Assembly: GCA_021234155.1 (NCBI GenBank)
Contig: JAJEKV010000140.1
Span: 837,407-901,406, forward strand
From: Isoetes taiwanensis
Lineage: Eukaryota; Streptophyta; Lycopodiopsida; Isoetales; Isoetaceae
DNA length: 64,000 nt
Direction: 5' to 3'
The notes under the pieces were generated by a model, which ran no database searches, was not told the origin of the DNA, and saw nothing but the letters and a program-made list of their open reading frames with translations. The translations under genes were made by a program, and so were the position numbers. This document shows positions 23,640 to 40,942 of this stretch, in pieces (the first letter of the stretch is position 1; every line of letters begins with the position of its first letter).

Positions 23640-23957
23640 CTATGCGTCGGATGGCAAAAGATTCTAAAATTACATGTAAAAGAAGGCGATGGATACAAAG
23701 ACCATATGAGCACACTTGTAAACAACAAAAGCAGCTATCATCCTAACAATGGTGAGACAAACCCATGTTGAAACAACGCATGCGATTGACTTCCAGTGCA
23801 CAATGTTCTCTCCTCCATAAGCAAGCCCAAACCCTACAATAGCACCAATTATGCAATGTGTAGTTGATACAAGACATCCATAAAACGATGCTACCTTGAA
23901 ATGCCAACATGATCTTAAATATATATACATTCTAATAACTTCTTGGAGTTTTTGGTG
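23640..23957 (-). pseudogene. Orphan exon of a PHT2-type (PHO4 family) phosphate transporter, copy A
   Basis: PHT2 proteins move phosphate into plastids. The minus strand encodes VASFYGCLVSTTHCIIGAI and VGFGLAYGGENIVHWKS, matching the conserved first PHO4 repeat (VASYFGWPVSTTHC...GFGLVYGG of PHT2;1-like proteins), then a VYKC word and a stop. Later parts are scrambled. The same exon plus post-stop sequence occurs at 63660-63945 in the opposite orientation. No other transporter exon is seen, so both are pseudogene pieces. Confidence 0.65.
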
Positions 23958-23959
23958 AT

Positions 23960-24056
23960 GAGCTAGTAGCCCCCGTCGTGGAGCTTCGCCCATGCTACAC
24001 AAAGTCCAAAGGGCCTCGTGGGCACAAGGGACGATAATGTATTCTATTCTATAATG
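23960..24056 (+). mobile_element. Possible divergent LINE 3' end beside the transporter exon
   Basis: A GGGACGATAATG word and TATTCTATTCTAT tail resemble the LINE 3' ends elsewhere in the window, but the upstream part is divergent. Confidence 0.4.
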
Positions 24057-24104
24057 AACACCATTTTGCACGATATGTAAGATGCACCATACATCAATGG
24101 CCAC

Positions 24105-25207
24105 AATTAGTTAGGCATGATGGTGAGATCGCATCATATAATGTCCTCATAACCAACATATATTATTACAAGTTTTGGCCTATGGGACATCTATCTGCAA
24201 CATTGGAACTTTTTTTTGAAACTCTCTTGTTACAGATCGGCCTCTCAAGAGCTGAATCCTTCGTTGTACAAATCGAGAGATAACTCCATTCATTGAGAAC
24301 CAATTTGAGTTCATCTAATCTATGCCCAAATGCTAATATGAAAATAGCAAAAAACGGATGCGTAGAAAAGCGTGAAGCTTGGCAAGGCTGAAACTTGGCA
24401 AGACTCCTAGCTATGGTGGTCCCGCCAAAGATCGAAACTTCTCTTCAATTCGGGTTGGGCACTCGTTTCACCAACAAAGAGATCAACGACATATTGATTT
24501 CACAAAGGGTTTACGATAGGGATTGAATCTTGAAGCAAAAAAAAAGAAGGGAAGATCATGAGACAACATTGAGAAAAAAAAAACTTGAAATAACCTAGCC
24601 TATGAGATATGAAGATAGAGCAAAATGCCCAAATAAGAAAACCTAGAAATGTAGTTAAATGTAACCAAGTGAATAGGCTCCCTCAAATCTCGTTAAATAC
24701 TTTTTGAATATTCTACGAGTATGCCTCATTCCTCACCTCCTTGCCTAGGGATTGCCTTTTGGCCAACCCAAAAAGTTAAACGACAAAACAAAATAGAATT
24801 TTATATGTATTGAAAAATAAAAATATCTTGCCCTCGAAAAGGGGAAAAAAGCTAGTCAAAAGCATTTCAATTACTTTACATAGCAAATTATAGGATATGA
24901 TGTGGGCGATGTTTTGTAATATAAAATTAAATCTGATTATACAATGCAATTGAAGCTTCCGTGGCTTCCATACATTGAAGAGCTATGTTTTTTGGATTAT
25001 TTCTTAATGCGTGTTTACTTTGTAATAGTATTTTGAAGATAATGCTTGAAGTCGAATTAGGGCATCAAATAGTACAGGTTGCAAATGCCGATTAGTGAAG
25101 ACCCTAGGGATATTAATATAGTTCATTCATTTGACACGACAACACGATTTAGATGCCACATCATTCAGTTTCCTTGAATGCCATGTTTTTGCTTTTGCGG
25201 TACGCTG
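24105..25207. other. AT-rich non-coding DNA
   Basis: No gene, tRNA or repeat end is recognised. Confidence 0.35.
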
Positions 25208-25252
25208 AGGGAGTCCGTGGACGTTAAAAAAACTATTCTATTCTATTCTATT
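25208..25252 (+). mobile_element. Very short LINE 3' tail insertion
   Basis: AGGGAGTCCGTGGACGTTAA followed by an A-run and (CTATT)n matches the last 45 bp of the LINE family. Confidence 0.75.
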
Positions 25253-25609
25253 GTTTTTGAGCATATATAGATGGCTTTCACATTTAACATAAATCAGGTG
25301 CTTTTCAAGAATAATATCCACTCTATAATCTGTTTGAACAATCTGGTTATGCACAAGCTTGCTCTCTATTAGAATTTATATTATTGCACACACTTCTAAA
25401 TAAATATGCTTTGTGGCCAGACAAAATATGCACTAGACATAAAGGAGATGCCAACGAGGCAATATTATAAACCATAGCCAATAATAAATATCGCAGGTAA
25501 AAGATCTATATTCCACGGATATCTAAATGACAAAATTGAAACATCAACTGTTTCTCCTTTTTTTTGTTTGAATACACGAAAAAGGAATTGATTATGAGGA
25601 CACTTATTG
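25253..25609. other. AT-rich non-coding DNA
   Basis: Nothing recognised beyond low-complexity AT sequence. Confidence 0.35.
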
Positions 25610-26040
25610 TCTATTTAAAATGATCAGTATAAGAATACTGCTTACCTTAATAAACACAAAGAACCTAAGGATACATCACATGGATATAAATGTGGCTTTT
25701 TTAAATGCTAAATTACACAAGGAGATTTATATTAGGCACCTAGATTTGAGCAAGAAAATGCAAAAGTTTGGAAGTCAAAGTGGGTACAATTATGACCTCG
25801 AATAGTCTCCAAGAAAATGGTACCTTTGCATGGGTGCTTATCTCAAATACAAGGTTTTACGAAATTAAAAGATGATGATAATAGGATCTAAGTTGTTATA
25901 TTGCTCTTTATATGGACGATAATATAATGATATCAAGTAATACAGAGATTGGGGAGAAGTGCAAAGCAATATTGAAGAGTGGGTTCAAGATGACAGATCT
26001 TGGATCACTAAAGAAGTGTTTAGGCATTTCGAGACAGAGA
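25610..26040 (+). pseudogene. Ty1/copia reverse transcriptase fragment
   Basis: Frame-shifted pieces match copia RT in order: IRILLTLINTKNLRIHHMD and VAFLNAKLHKEIYI (25630-25735), SPRKWYLC (25805), then the catalytic-box region LYMDDNIMISSNTE (25910-25950), with YMDD for the usual YVDD, followed by FKMTDLGSLKKCLGI (25985-26025). Stops and frameshifts show it is dead. No LTRs were found around it. Confidence 0.85.
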
Positions 26041-26189
26041 CAATAAGGCTCGAGGTCATGGGTTCAAACATGGCCAACATCGGTCTAGTAATGGGGACCT
26101 TAAAAACCCATTGCCCTAAGGTCACAGGTTCAAGTATGACCAACCGGTCTTGTAGTTTAGATCTTAAACCTGCCATTCAGGGAAAGGAC

Positions 26190-27190
26190 TTCATGAGAGA
26201 CACAAAACCGCCCGGCTTGTCATTCATCACGCCAAAGATACAATGTTTAGAAGAGAGAGGGGTAGCCGACCATAGGAACAATATCAGACTACCCCATAAG
26301 AAAATATGCCAAGGCAATATAGGAGGGCAATGGCGACAACTTCTCATCGGGATAAAAAACCCCGCCCTTTCGGGTTTTCGAGGAAAACCCTAATGAGAAA
26401 TGGTCGCCACCAACCTCGAATGTGTTGCCCGGAGAACAGAGAGAAAACGGACGAGAGCCGGCGAACATAGAGCACGACCAGACAATGGTGAAAACTCCGG
26501 AAGGTAACGAAGAGGAGGATCGAGAAACGCCGGCAGTCCCCAAGAACTGGTGTAATCTAAGAAACCCGAAGACCAAAGAACTCCCAAAAAAAGCACCCGC
26601 AAAACTTAGGGAACCACAAAATAGCCATAAAAAGCGGAACCAACAAAGGACCGAAGAGATGAGAAATAAAAATAGGTAGAAAAAGGAACACAACAGGAAA
26701 AGATAGCATCACCCCTAGGGTGGGAAAAACAGCACCCAGCGGGTGGAAAATCAAAATATGCCTCACCCTCGAGGTGGAAAAATTAGCATCACCCACAGGT
26801 GGAGAATAACATAGTAGAATGTGAAAGAAACGACAACATGGAAAAGCCACACTCACAAGTGGAGAACACGAACAAATAAAAATATATATAAATGAAAAGG
26901 AGGTATACGCCACGCAATGTGGGGGAAGGGGGGAAGCTACGAGCACGAAGAAGGTCAGCCGGAGAAAGACGCCATAACCGGTGCGGAAAACGACAATGGT
27001 TTGATATAGGTTGCCCTTTCCCGAATGACGATCCGATGGCTCGGATCGATGGGATTCTCGGAAAGGACTATGAAGACACAAAACCGGCCGACTACCAAAG
27101 GACTTCCTTCACTATAAGCCCAGCCGCCGCGACACCTCCAAGTGTTGAGCCGAATCGCGAAGCACATAACGAGAGTGAGAAAAGCGCCCT
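26190..27190 (-). repeat. Structured non-coding repeat family, copy 2 (inverted relative to copy 1)
   Basis: On the minus strand the block repeats copy 1 in order: GGCTTATAG...AAGGAAGT and TAGTCGGCCGG (27125-27080), a CCATCGATCCGAGCC box (27050), a pyrimidine-rich stretch, mini-hairpins (26803-26705), the TTAGGGTTTTCCTCGAAAAC block (26394), GATGAGAAGTTGTCG, and a closing GGGCGGTTTTGTGTC (26211). It starts and ends at equivalent words to copy 1, which supports a discrete unit of about 1 kb. Confidence 0.6.
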
Positions 27191-33382
<6,192 letters not shown>

Positions 33383-33510
33383 GAGCACGGTAAGAAGGTC
33401 AAGCCAGAGAAGACGCCGATAACCAAAGAGAAAAACGACAATGGCCTAATATAGGCGCCGTCCTTTCTCAGAATGACGATCCGATGGCTTTGGACCGATG
33501 GGATATGTAC
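33383..33510 (-). repeat. Structured repeat family, head fragment
   Basis: Carries the boxes GAATGACGATCCGATGGC and a GAAAAACGACAATGG word found at 26985-27050 in copy 2, in the same orientation. It probably opens the long tract that runs leftwards. Confidence 0.5.
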
Positions 33511-34018
33511 TAGATAAACACTTGCAAAGCAACTCCTAGTATATCGCCGCCTAGGTAGTGGATTGGCTTCTGCGTGATATGTAGAATGATGTAGAATGCA
33601 TTCATGATGTGATGATGAATAGAATGACACCCTTCAATTAGAAAAAACGACCAAAAAAAAAGAGAGGGGAAGAGATTAGTTTAGTTTCAAAAGCAAAACA
33701 TAGAAAGAGTGCTAGAAAGGTTTAAAAAGAGGAATGCAAAACTATTAAAACTCCAATGGTGCCTGCCGTCTGCAAAATTTGTCTAGCAAGTAATGTCCTA
33801 AAACAACCGGAGAAAATGAGGAAATACAAAATATCAATATCATGAGTTAGTAGATTGCTTACTTTATTTTGGAAATTACACCGCACCTAACATTAGGCTT
33901 CTCATTCATCTCAAAGATTTTCTACAATGGTGGATAGTGGGTAGCCGCATCCAATTATATAATTTGGACCCCCATAAAATACAATGCTAAGAGATGTTTG
34001 GCTTGTACCCGCCGAAAA
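33511..34018. other. Non-coding spacer between repeat-family copies
   Basis: No gene or recognised repeat. Confidence 0.35.
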
Positions 34019-34560
34019 GCTTATCACCTGGAATTAAAAACCAGCCCTTTCGGGTTTTCGAGGAAAAACCCTAGTAATAAGCCTTCAAGAAGGGGCTTGG
34101 ACAAGCGTAGAGAAATCGCCCCAAAACCCACGAATGGAGAAGTCGAAACTGTTGCCGCCAACCAACCTTGTACTTGCACATCACCAACACAAAAACGTGA
34201 CAAAACAAAACCTCCCGTGAAAGGAGGGATGATCCCACGCGTGCCACGCGACAATAAAACAAAACCTCTTCAAATAGAGGGGCTGGTCACGCGTGCGGGC
34301 GACAAATACATTAAACAAAGAAGGGGGAGGGTGGGTTCAAAGAAAAGAGAATAAGGTAATCGGCCGAGAGAGAAGAGGCCGTGATGAGACGCGATGACTT
34401 AACCTCGCCTAAAATAGCGATCTCCCAACCGGAAAGGGCATCGCTTGGGTAGCATGCATGCAAGACATGCATGCTCGCCCCATTCTAGAATGGCGATCCG
34501 ATGGCTTCGGATCGATGAGATTTCGACTCGCCATTGTGCTAAGAAGAATCCAAATATAAG
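34019..34560 (-). repeat. Structured non-coding repeat family, copy 3
   Basis: On the minus strand it opens with a CATCGATCCGAAGCC box (34527-34500) and ends with the TAGGGTTTTTCCTCGAAAAC/GAAAGGGCTGGTTTTT block (34074-34036). The middle differs from copies 1 and 2 and lacks the mini-hairpins. A perfect 10-bp palindrome AGCATGCATG/CATGCATGCT (loop 5) lies at 34451-34475. Confidence 0.5.
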
Positions 34561-35947
34561 TCATTGCCAAAACGCAAGAGGGTATTGAGATATCTTAAAG
34601 GCACATCGAACTTGGACTTGTACTTAACCGGATAATTTACAACTTGAGTTATTCAATGTTTCATTGGGGAGGAGATCTTCATGGAAATAACATTGAGATT
34701 TATACTATTGCCTTGAAATGAAAAAGCAAAACTCAATTGCCATGTCATTTTTGGTAATATCAACAACAATTTTGGTCGCTAAATAATTGATGTGGGTAGA
34801 AGTATTCTTGGTGAATTAGGTATGAAGCAAAGAAGTCCTTTACCTTTGTATTGCACAAAGTCGCATAGCAATGATTAAAAATCCAATTTTACATGAAAGA
34901 CCAAAACATGTTAAGTTAGAGATGCATTTAAATAGTTTATCTAGTTATTGTCTGGGAGTAAAATATGTGAATACAAATGCGTAAACAAATTTCTAAGGAC
35001 ATCGACAAAGCCATTAACCGATAGTAGGTTTAGTTTGCTAAAGAATGAGAGAATATTGATCATGTTATAATGCTTAAGGTTGACAAATTAATTGAGAGAA
35101 ATCACCGCATACATAGATTGTCTATTTGGGACATGTAGATTCAATATAAATTATGTAGGTTGAGTACTATAAGCATTTAACACGCTTAGATGTTGCACAA
35201 TATAAAAAATTGAAGGTGTAGGAGATATAATTGAGACCTATAATTATAGGTCAATGGCCAAAGATTATGAAGAAACAAAGTTTCATTACATGTGGACTTT
35301 GCACTGGTCCATTTTGATCCCATATTACCACGTGCTATAAAAAGTATAAAAACTAGGACCAATTTATTATCTCAAAAGATGTATTTTGGGCTCTCGCCTT
35401 GAAGTTGGAAGGACACCCAATGTAGTAGAATAAAAACATTAAAGTGCATTTAAAATTTTAATAGTCTCAAAATAAAAAACAACCAATAAATGTAATCAGA
35501 AAACTAAATTGAACATTGCAAACTTAAGGTATCCATGCATATTATTTATAATAAAAGGTCCTCAAATTGGGCGGCCTTCCAATTTGAGGGTGAGTGTACA
35601 AAATATTTACATATTTACTGCCCAATTTGAGGTCCTCCATACCCAAAGATTTATTGGCTCAGGCTGCACCTCTTTCAACTAAACTTCTAGGTCTCTTCCA
35701 GCTTCCAAAGAAATCAAGAACGACACAACTCTCCATCATAAGTTTATGGGTCGGGTAAGTGCATGTCCTTACATCGAATTGACTTCGGCACCTCCGTAGG
35801 TCGCACTATTTTCTCCCAAGGTCCCGGTTGAACCAAGGCCCCTAAAATATTGAAATAGTCGGCGATGAACACAACAAATGGAGATGAAATGGCTACGCCT
35901 TTAAAAGTTGCATACCACACGCCTCTACATCCGGGTGTTTCCTTCGA
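34561..35947. other. AT-rich non-coding DNA
   Basis: No supported gene. An inverted pair around GGTCCTCAAATTGGGC and GCCCAATTTGAGGTCC (about 35560-35635) could fold. Confidence 0.4.
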
Positions 35948-35952
35948 CCTTG
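35948..35952. repeat. Left target-site duplication CCTTG
   Basis: CCTTG here and at 41604-41608 flank the LTR element exactly. Confidence 0.85.
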
Positions 35953-36188
35953 TGATATGGTGGCGCCGGGGAGTGGTTGTCGGGAGCAGAGTATGAGAAA
36001 GAAAGCTATAGATGTTTATATTAACCCTTGGACCCAAGTATCTTAGAGAATATACAATAAGTTAAGTTAACAATTATCCTTAGCTAGACCATTGGTGGAT
36101 ATTATTATCTAATATAAGATAGGACAAGTTATAAATCATAAGCTAATCTTAGAACCTTAGAAAAGATAGTAAACTATTATTATAGCTA
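35953..36188 (+). repeat. 5' LTR, first part
   Basis: Matches 40943-41178 over 236 bp with only a few changes near its start. Confidence 0.9.
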
Positions 36189-39100
36189 CAAGAAACTTAT
36201 GTCGCGGCCAAGGCCGCCGCTAACGCTTCTCTTCCCTTGCCCGCCGCTGAACGTTTCTTTCCCAACCTTTTGTATACAATCGAAGTTTATTCGATCATAT
36301 GATATATAATTCAAGAACATGTGGGACTTGGACTCATATTGTTGCCATATGGTCTCGTATCCATATGATATGCCTGTTATACAAACATTTCTCTCATGCT
36401 TCGTAACATGCAGGATTTGGACTTGCATTTTTTGTTCTAAAAGGAAAAATGTGTGATTTGCATGCTCCCTTGCAATCTAATTATCCTTTCCTCAAAAATT
36501 GTTGATAGGAGTTATTTCCATTGTCGCTAAACCCAAGCCTCGACTAACAATTTGTTTGAAAGAGCATGCAATGTCATCTGTACATACAACTCATGTTTGA
36601 GTACAAAAGTTGCATGTCAATTTTATAATAGCTATGGGATGAAAGAAAAGACTACATTTGTCAAAATTTGAAGATTTAAGCTATTTTTTGAAGATTTAGA
36701 AGTGCCATAATACGAACATTGTTATTTACATGCGCAGGCATTATAGTTGTAGTGTTGCATTGATAAAAAGGTGGGCAACCCGAAGAAATTCCACAACCTT
36801 GCTAGCATACAATTTGCAAATAATGTTCATTTTAAGTGATAAATGTAAAACCATCTTAGATGAAGTAGGTAGAACAGAGGTCATCTTTTTGATCTATTCT
36901 ACCTACTTCCATTGATCTTGGAACATCATTATATATTTTAAGGTTCCTGTCAAATTTTGAGTAATGGTTGCAATCACCATGCCAATGGTCATCCTACCTT
37001 TGACATGTATTCCACCTAAGCAATTTGTAGATACACATTACGGTCCTTAACAACAACAAAATAACAGGAATATTCGGTGACACTTTCCAATATACTAACT
37101 CCTTCGGTCTACATTGCTTTTATGTTTTATCTCAAACATAGACAGAGAAACAAATTACCAATAAGTCAAAATCAGTTTCCTTGGGAGCTTTCTCATCGGT
37201 GATGGGTAGACGCTCATATTCAACTTTATAACCTTCTCATGGTTAAACGTTCATACACCGCACTGCGAGCATGATGAGGTGTATAGAGCCATTTTAAACT
37301 AATCTGCTCTCATAGATGGTGTAAAACCTATATTTACCTCTAACGGAGTCTCGACAAAAACTCGCTAACATTCTCCCATTGGTCAAACATCCGACCATCC
37401 GGCTTCGTCACACACCAATATCTTATTTGCATATCTTCATGAAAAATTAATAAATCGTAGTTAAGCTCTTTAAAAAAGAGAGAAAAAAATTCAACACAAA
37501 TGGCAAAGATACCTAGAAGCTTCCTTTAAAACATCACTCTTCAATCGAGCTTCCATGTCCTCCAAGCTTATCCTATTTAGTCCTCCAAGCTTATCCTATT
37601 TATTCCTTGTAGTCTTGTACCATATATGGTTAATAAATATGTCCAAGCAAGTATAATGGAATGAAATTAAAATGCGTATGAATTTATCAAACCATGACCG
37701 CTAAGTAGATACACAATGCAAAGGATAACTAGATACGACATTGTAAAATAGTAATATAATTCTTCACATGCTCATGCATAAGCCTTGTCCTCCAATAAAT
37801 CTGCACCTCTCGACATAGAAATAGGTCTACTATCTATGCCCAACAATACTCTCTTATTTCTTGTGATAAAAGTAGTCAACCGGTGACTGAAACAACCCTT
37901 AATTCATAATGCCATCATGACGCCAACTTTGGTCACTTCATCGGATATCATGCATGTCTATGCTTATCATGATAATTACAATGCGCAGAACCCACTCCAT
38001 CAAACTAAGCACATCAACCCGCTGAATTTATTCATGAAAACTATTGAAAAGTGAGAAGTCGATACTGCGGTATTCCGATTTGAAAATGGCCTTTCAACCT
38101 CTCTCAAGACAAATGGTCGCCCATTTATATAAATGACCTTAGAACAAAGATGTTTGTCGTAATACTTTCCAGGTTCTTCTTCAGCTAAAAATTTTGACTA
38201 CTTAACTCTCCTCCCTTAGATTGTACCAAAGCACCTTCTAATTGCCTCCAATAAGGTTAAGCACATTAAGTATTCCTTCAATTGTTGGAATGGCAACACC
38301 ATATATGGGCAATGACACCACCGACAGAGTGCAACATTTGCAATTTAACATCCTTGACAGAGGATAATTCTTTCCATGCAATGCAATATGCAAGTTCCGC
38401 TAATGATTTTCAAATTACAAACGAAATAAAGATTAAACACACAATACTTGAATTGCTAAGAAGCACTGCCGATGATTTGGAGCTCCGTGCACATGGGGGC
38501 AGCGACTTTTGTTCCGACAATCGGGGAAAATGATCACTCTTTAGTATGGTCTTCTTCCCCAACACATGACCGCATCTCAAAGATAATGGCATTCTCTCGG
38601 CTCCCGCACAATCAAAAACGTCCATCTTGTGCGAGCCAGATTTACTAGCCTCCTTCAAATTTTGCCTCTGTTTTCACTTCTGCTTAGCATCAAAGATGAA
38701 ACCTAAGCACGAATATGGGCACAGAGGAGAGCATGAAAACATAGGGCTCGAAGCTCGCCTTTTGGCACCTCAAATAATCGAAGAAGTGGCCTGGATCATG
38801 GTTTTGCTCAAGAACCCAAAGAAAGGGATTTCTTTGCAGAGCAAGAAAGAAAGGAAAAGATCCAAATCCGCGAAGCTTTTGGTTTTGCGGTGTGATGAAT
38901 GATCTTTCTTCACCATTGGCTTACCTCCTACATTAGTAAGAAACACCATTGGCGACCTCCTACATTAGTATCTCGAGCTATGGCGATGTCTTCGAGAGCT
39001 GATCTCGCCGGAATGGAGCAGAGGAAGTGGAGAGCGGAGCATTCGACGGGAGGAGATTCGCTTCAAAGAAGATAAGAACAAAAAACGCGGGCATCGCTAG

Positions 39101-39229
39101 GTTTTTCTTTTTCTTGAATTTGAAAAATGCAATGGGCGATACGTGTAAATAAAATACGGTGCGCCAGCCCGAAAAATTACCCTCTTATTTTTTAAGAACA
39201 GAAAATGATACTGCTTTATATATGGAATG
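36189..39229. other. 3.04-kb insertion splitting the 5' LTR
   Basis: The LTR breaks after TATAGCTA and resumes with AAAGGAAAG. Only one base is shared at the junctions, so there is no clear target duplication. The ends (CAAGAAACTT... and ...ATGGAATG) are not inverted repeats and lack Helitron TC/CTRR ends. Content is AT-rich. A tandem 23-bp duplication (CTCCAAGCTTATCCTATTTA) lies at about 37560-37605, and a degenerate gene fragment at 38410-38700. Confidence 0.75.
38410..38700 (-). pseudogene. Possible RING-like gene fragment inside the insertion
   Basis: A minus-strand frame follows an acceptor-like TGATGCTAAGCAG and contains ERMPLSLRCGHVLGKK, reminiscent of the 'L.CGH..C' part of RING-type ubiquitin ligases. 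The expected next cysteine is replaced and the rest does not align, so this is weak. Confidence 0.22.
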
Positions 39230-39640
39230 AAAGGAAAGATATGCATCTATTATATCGATGGGTACAAAGGGGGTACTCTTAAGACTAAAGAAAGACTTGC
39301 TCTAAATATAAGGACATCATTCAAATAAGGCTCATTATGGGATACCTTTACCTTTATATAAAGGAAGTGAATGCTACATAAGAGAGCTAGTAAGCGTATG
39401 TGGAGGGAAGCTTGTTTCTATTCCAAATGAATATCTAAGCCAAACCCTAAGCCTAGCCTATTCCTCAAATTTGTGTTGTAGTGGCTAACTTGCGTTATTT
39501 CCTTTCTCTGGAAGTCTCTTGCTCAAGGACAACCCGGTTGGGTGGTGAGCTTACCCGGAAGGGTGGATTTATGCTTACTTGACTTGTTTCTTGACGATTG
39601 TTTTTGCGCAGAGATCTTTGGAGACTAGCTAATCGTATCA
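39230..39640 (+). repeat. 5' LTR, second part
   Basis: Matches 41178-41603 with small indels (for example lacking TGCTACAAAGGATTT near 39477) and ends CGTATCA. Confidence 0.9.
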
Positions 39641-39642
39641 AT

Positions 39643-39657
39643 TGGTATCGAACCCAC
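39643..39657 (+). other. Primer-binding-site-like sequence
   Basis: TGGTATCGAACCC begins 2 bp after the 5' LTR, close to the TGGTATC start of sites complementary to initiator tRNA-Met. Complementarity decays after seven bases. Confidence 0.55.
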
Positions 39658-40609
39658 CCGATTTCTCTTGGAGCCTCGTGGTGTTTTCATTTTGTTCATT
39701 TTGAGTGAAAGAGTAAGAACTAATCTAATTGCTCTATTAGAAATATTTTGGTATTTGTTTGAGCGAAATTAAAAGCCTTGAAGAAGTAAGACTAGGTCTC
39801 GAGGAATGTAACTAGAATTGTGGATGGCGTAAGAGCATTAACTTGTTTTTTTTTTTTTTTTTTTGCATGAATTCCCTCAAGTGTTCTCGCTCCAAAAAGA
39901 TTTAGGGTATTGACCCAATCTCGGCCAGAATCAAAGCTTGAAAGACGTGCTAGGAAACAATGCTAGTTATGAGCCAGCTTATGAAGAATCGAAAAATCAT
40001 AGGTCGCTTGGACCATGAAGTGATTGGTTAATAATGAAATAATTGCAGAGCATAACTTGGTATAGAAGTTTAATGAATATGGAAATGGGTCGTGCCATGG
40101 TCTCTCCCTAGGTTGTGATTGATTGGACCTTCATAAGTGTTCGCATTTCATTTGAAGCCATTCATAAACCGTTTCAAGCCTTAGAACTTTCTATAATATT
40201 TGAAAGAAAAATCATTTGAGGATATGTTAGTGAAGAAACGTACCATTTGGTCATTGAATTCTCTAGGTTGTTAATGTGTAAGACATGAACCTTAGGTGAT
40301 ACATGCAATTCTTGGTATAACCCAAAGAACCATACCATTTGGTTGGGTTTGCAGGTTCTAATGTCATGATTGAGTTTTTTTGCAGGACATAGAAATTGTC
40401 ATGCAGGAATTATTTTGGGAGATATTCTTACCTTCTTATTGGCATATGAGCAACCTAAGTTTTAGGCGTTTGTAGTTATAAGGTAAACGAATATTTGAGT
40501 TACATTTGCCCTAGGGAAATTCGAGGTGGAAGTATAAGGTGTTCTTTTCTTTGTGTAATATATAGTAAGTCCTGAGGCAACTAATATGTTTGCAGCAAAG
40601 ATAATAGTT

Positions 40610-40839
40610 GGACTTGAAAATTTTTAGCCTAAAGGGCTGGACTTGGAAAGTTTTTAGCCTAAAGGGTCGGACTTGAAAAGTTTTAGCCTAAAGGGTTTGG
40701 ACTTGAAAATTTTTAGCCTAAAGGGCTGGACTTGAAATTTTTAGCCTAAAGGGTCGGACTTGACTAAAGGGCGGACTCGAAAATTTTTAGCCTAAAGGGT
40801 CGGACTTGAAAATTTTTAGCCTAAAGGGTCGGACTTGAC
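40610..40839 (+). repeat. Tandem array of about eight 30-bp units inside the LTR element
   Basis: Units read GGACTTGAAAATTTTTAGCC plus TAAAGGGCT/TC. One unit is internally shortened. The array lies about 90 bp before the polypurine tract. Confidence 0.92.
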
Positions 40840-40926
40840 CATTTCTGATTGTGCAAAAGGTTGCAAACCATGTACTTGGTTGTGTTAATTTGCCATATAA
40901 TTTTGATCGAGGACTCGATCAATCCC

Positions 40927-40940
40927 AAGAAGGGGGAGGA
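40927..40940 (+). other. Polypurine tract
   Basis: AAGAAGGGGGAGGA ends 2 bp before the 3' LTR, the usual site for plus-strand priming. Confidence 0.8.
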
Positions 40941-40942
40941 AT

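Noticed and set aside
36189-39229. Helitron or terminal-inverted-repeat transposon as the insertion in the 5' LTR
   Set aside because: Ends lack TC...CTRR or inverted repeats, and no target duplication is present.
40610-40839. CRISPR-like array
   Set aside because: Units are directly adjacent without unique spacers, and the window is plant nuclear DNA.
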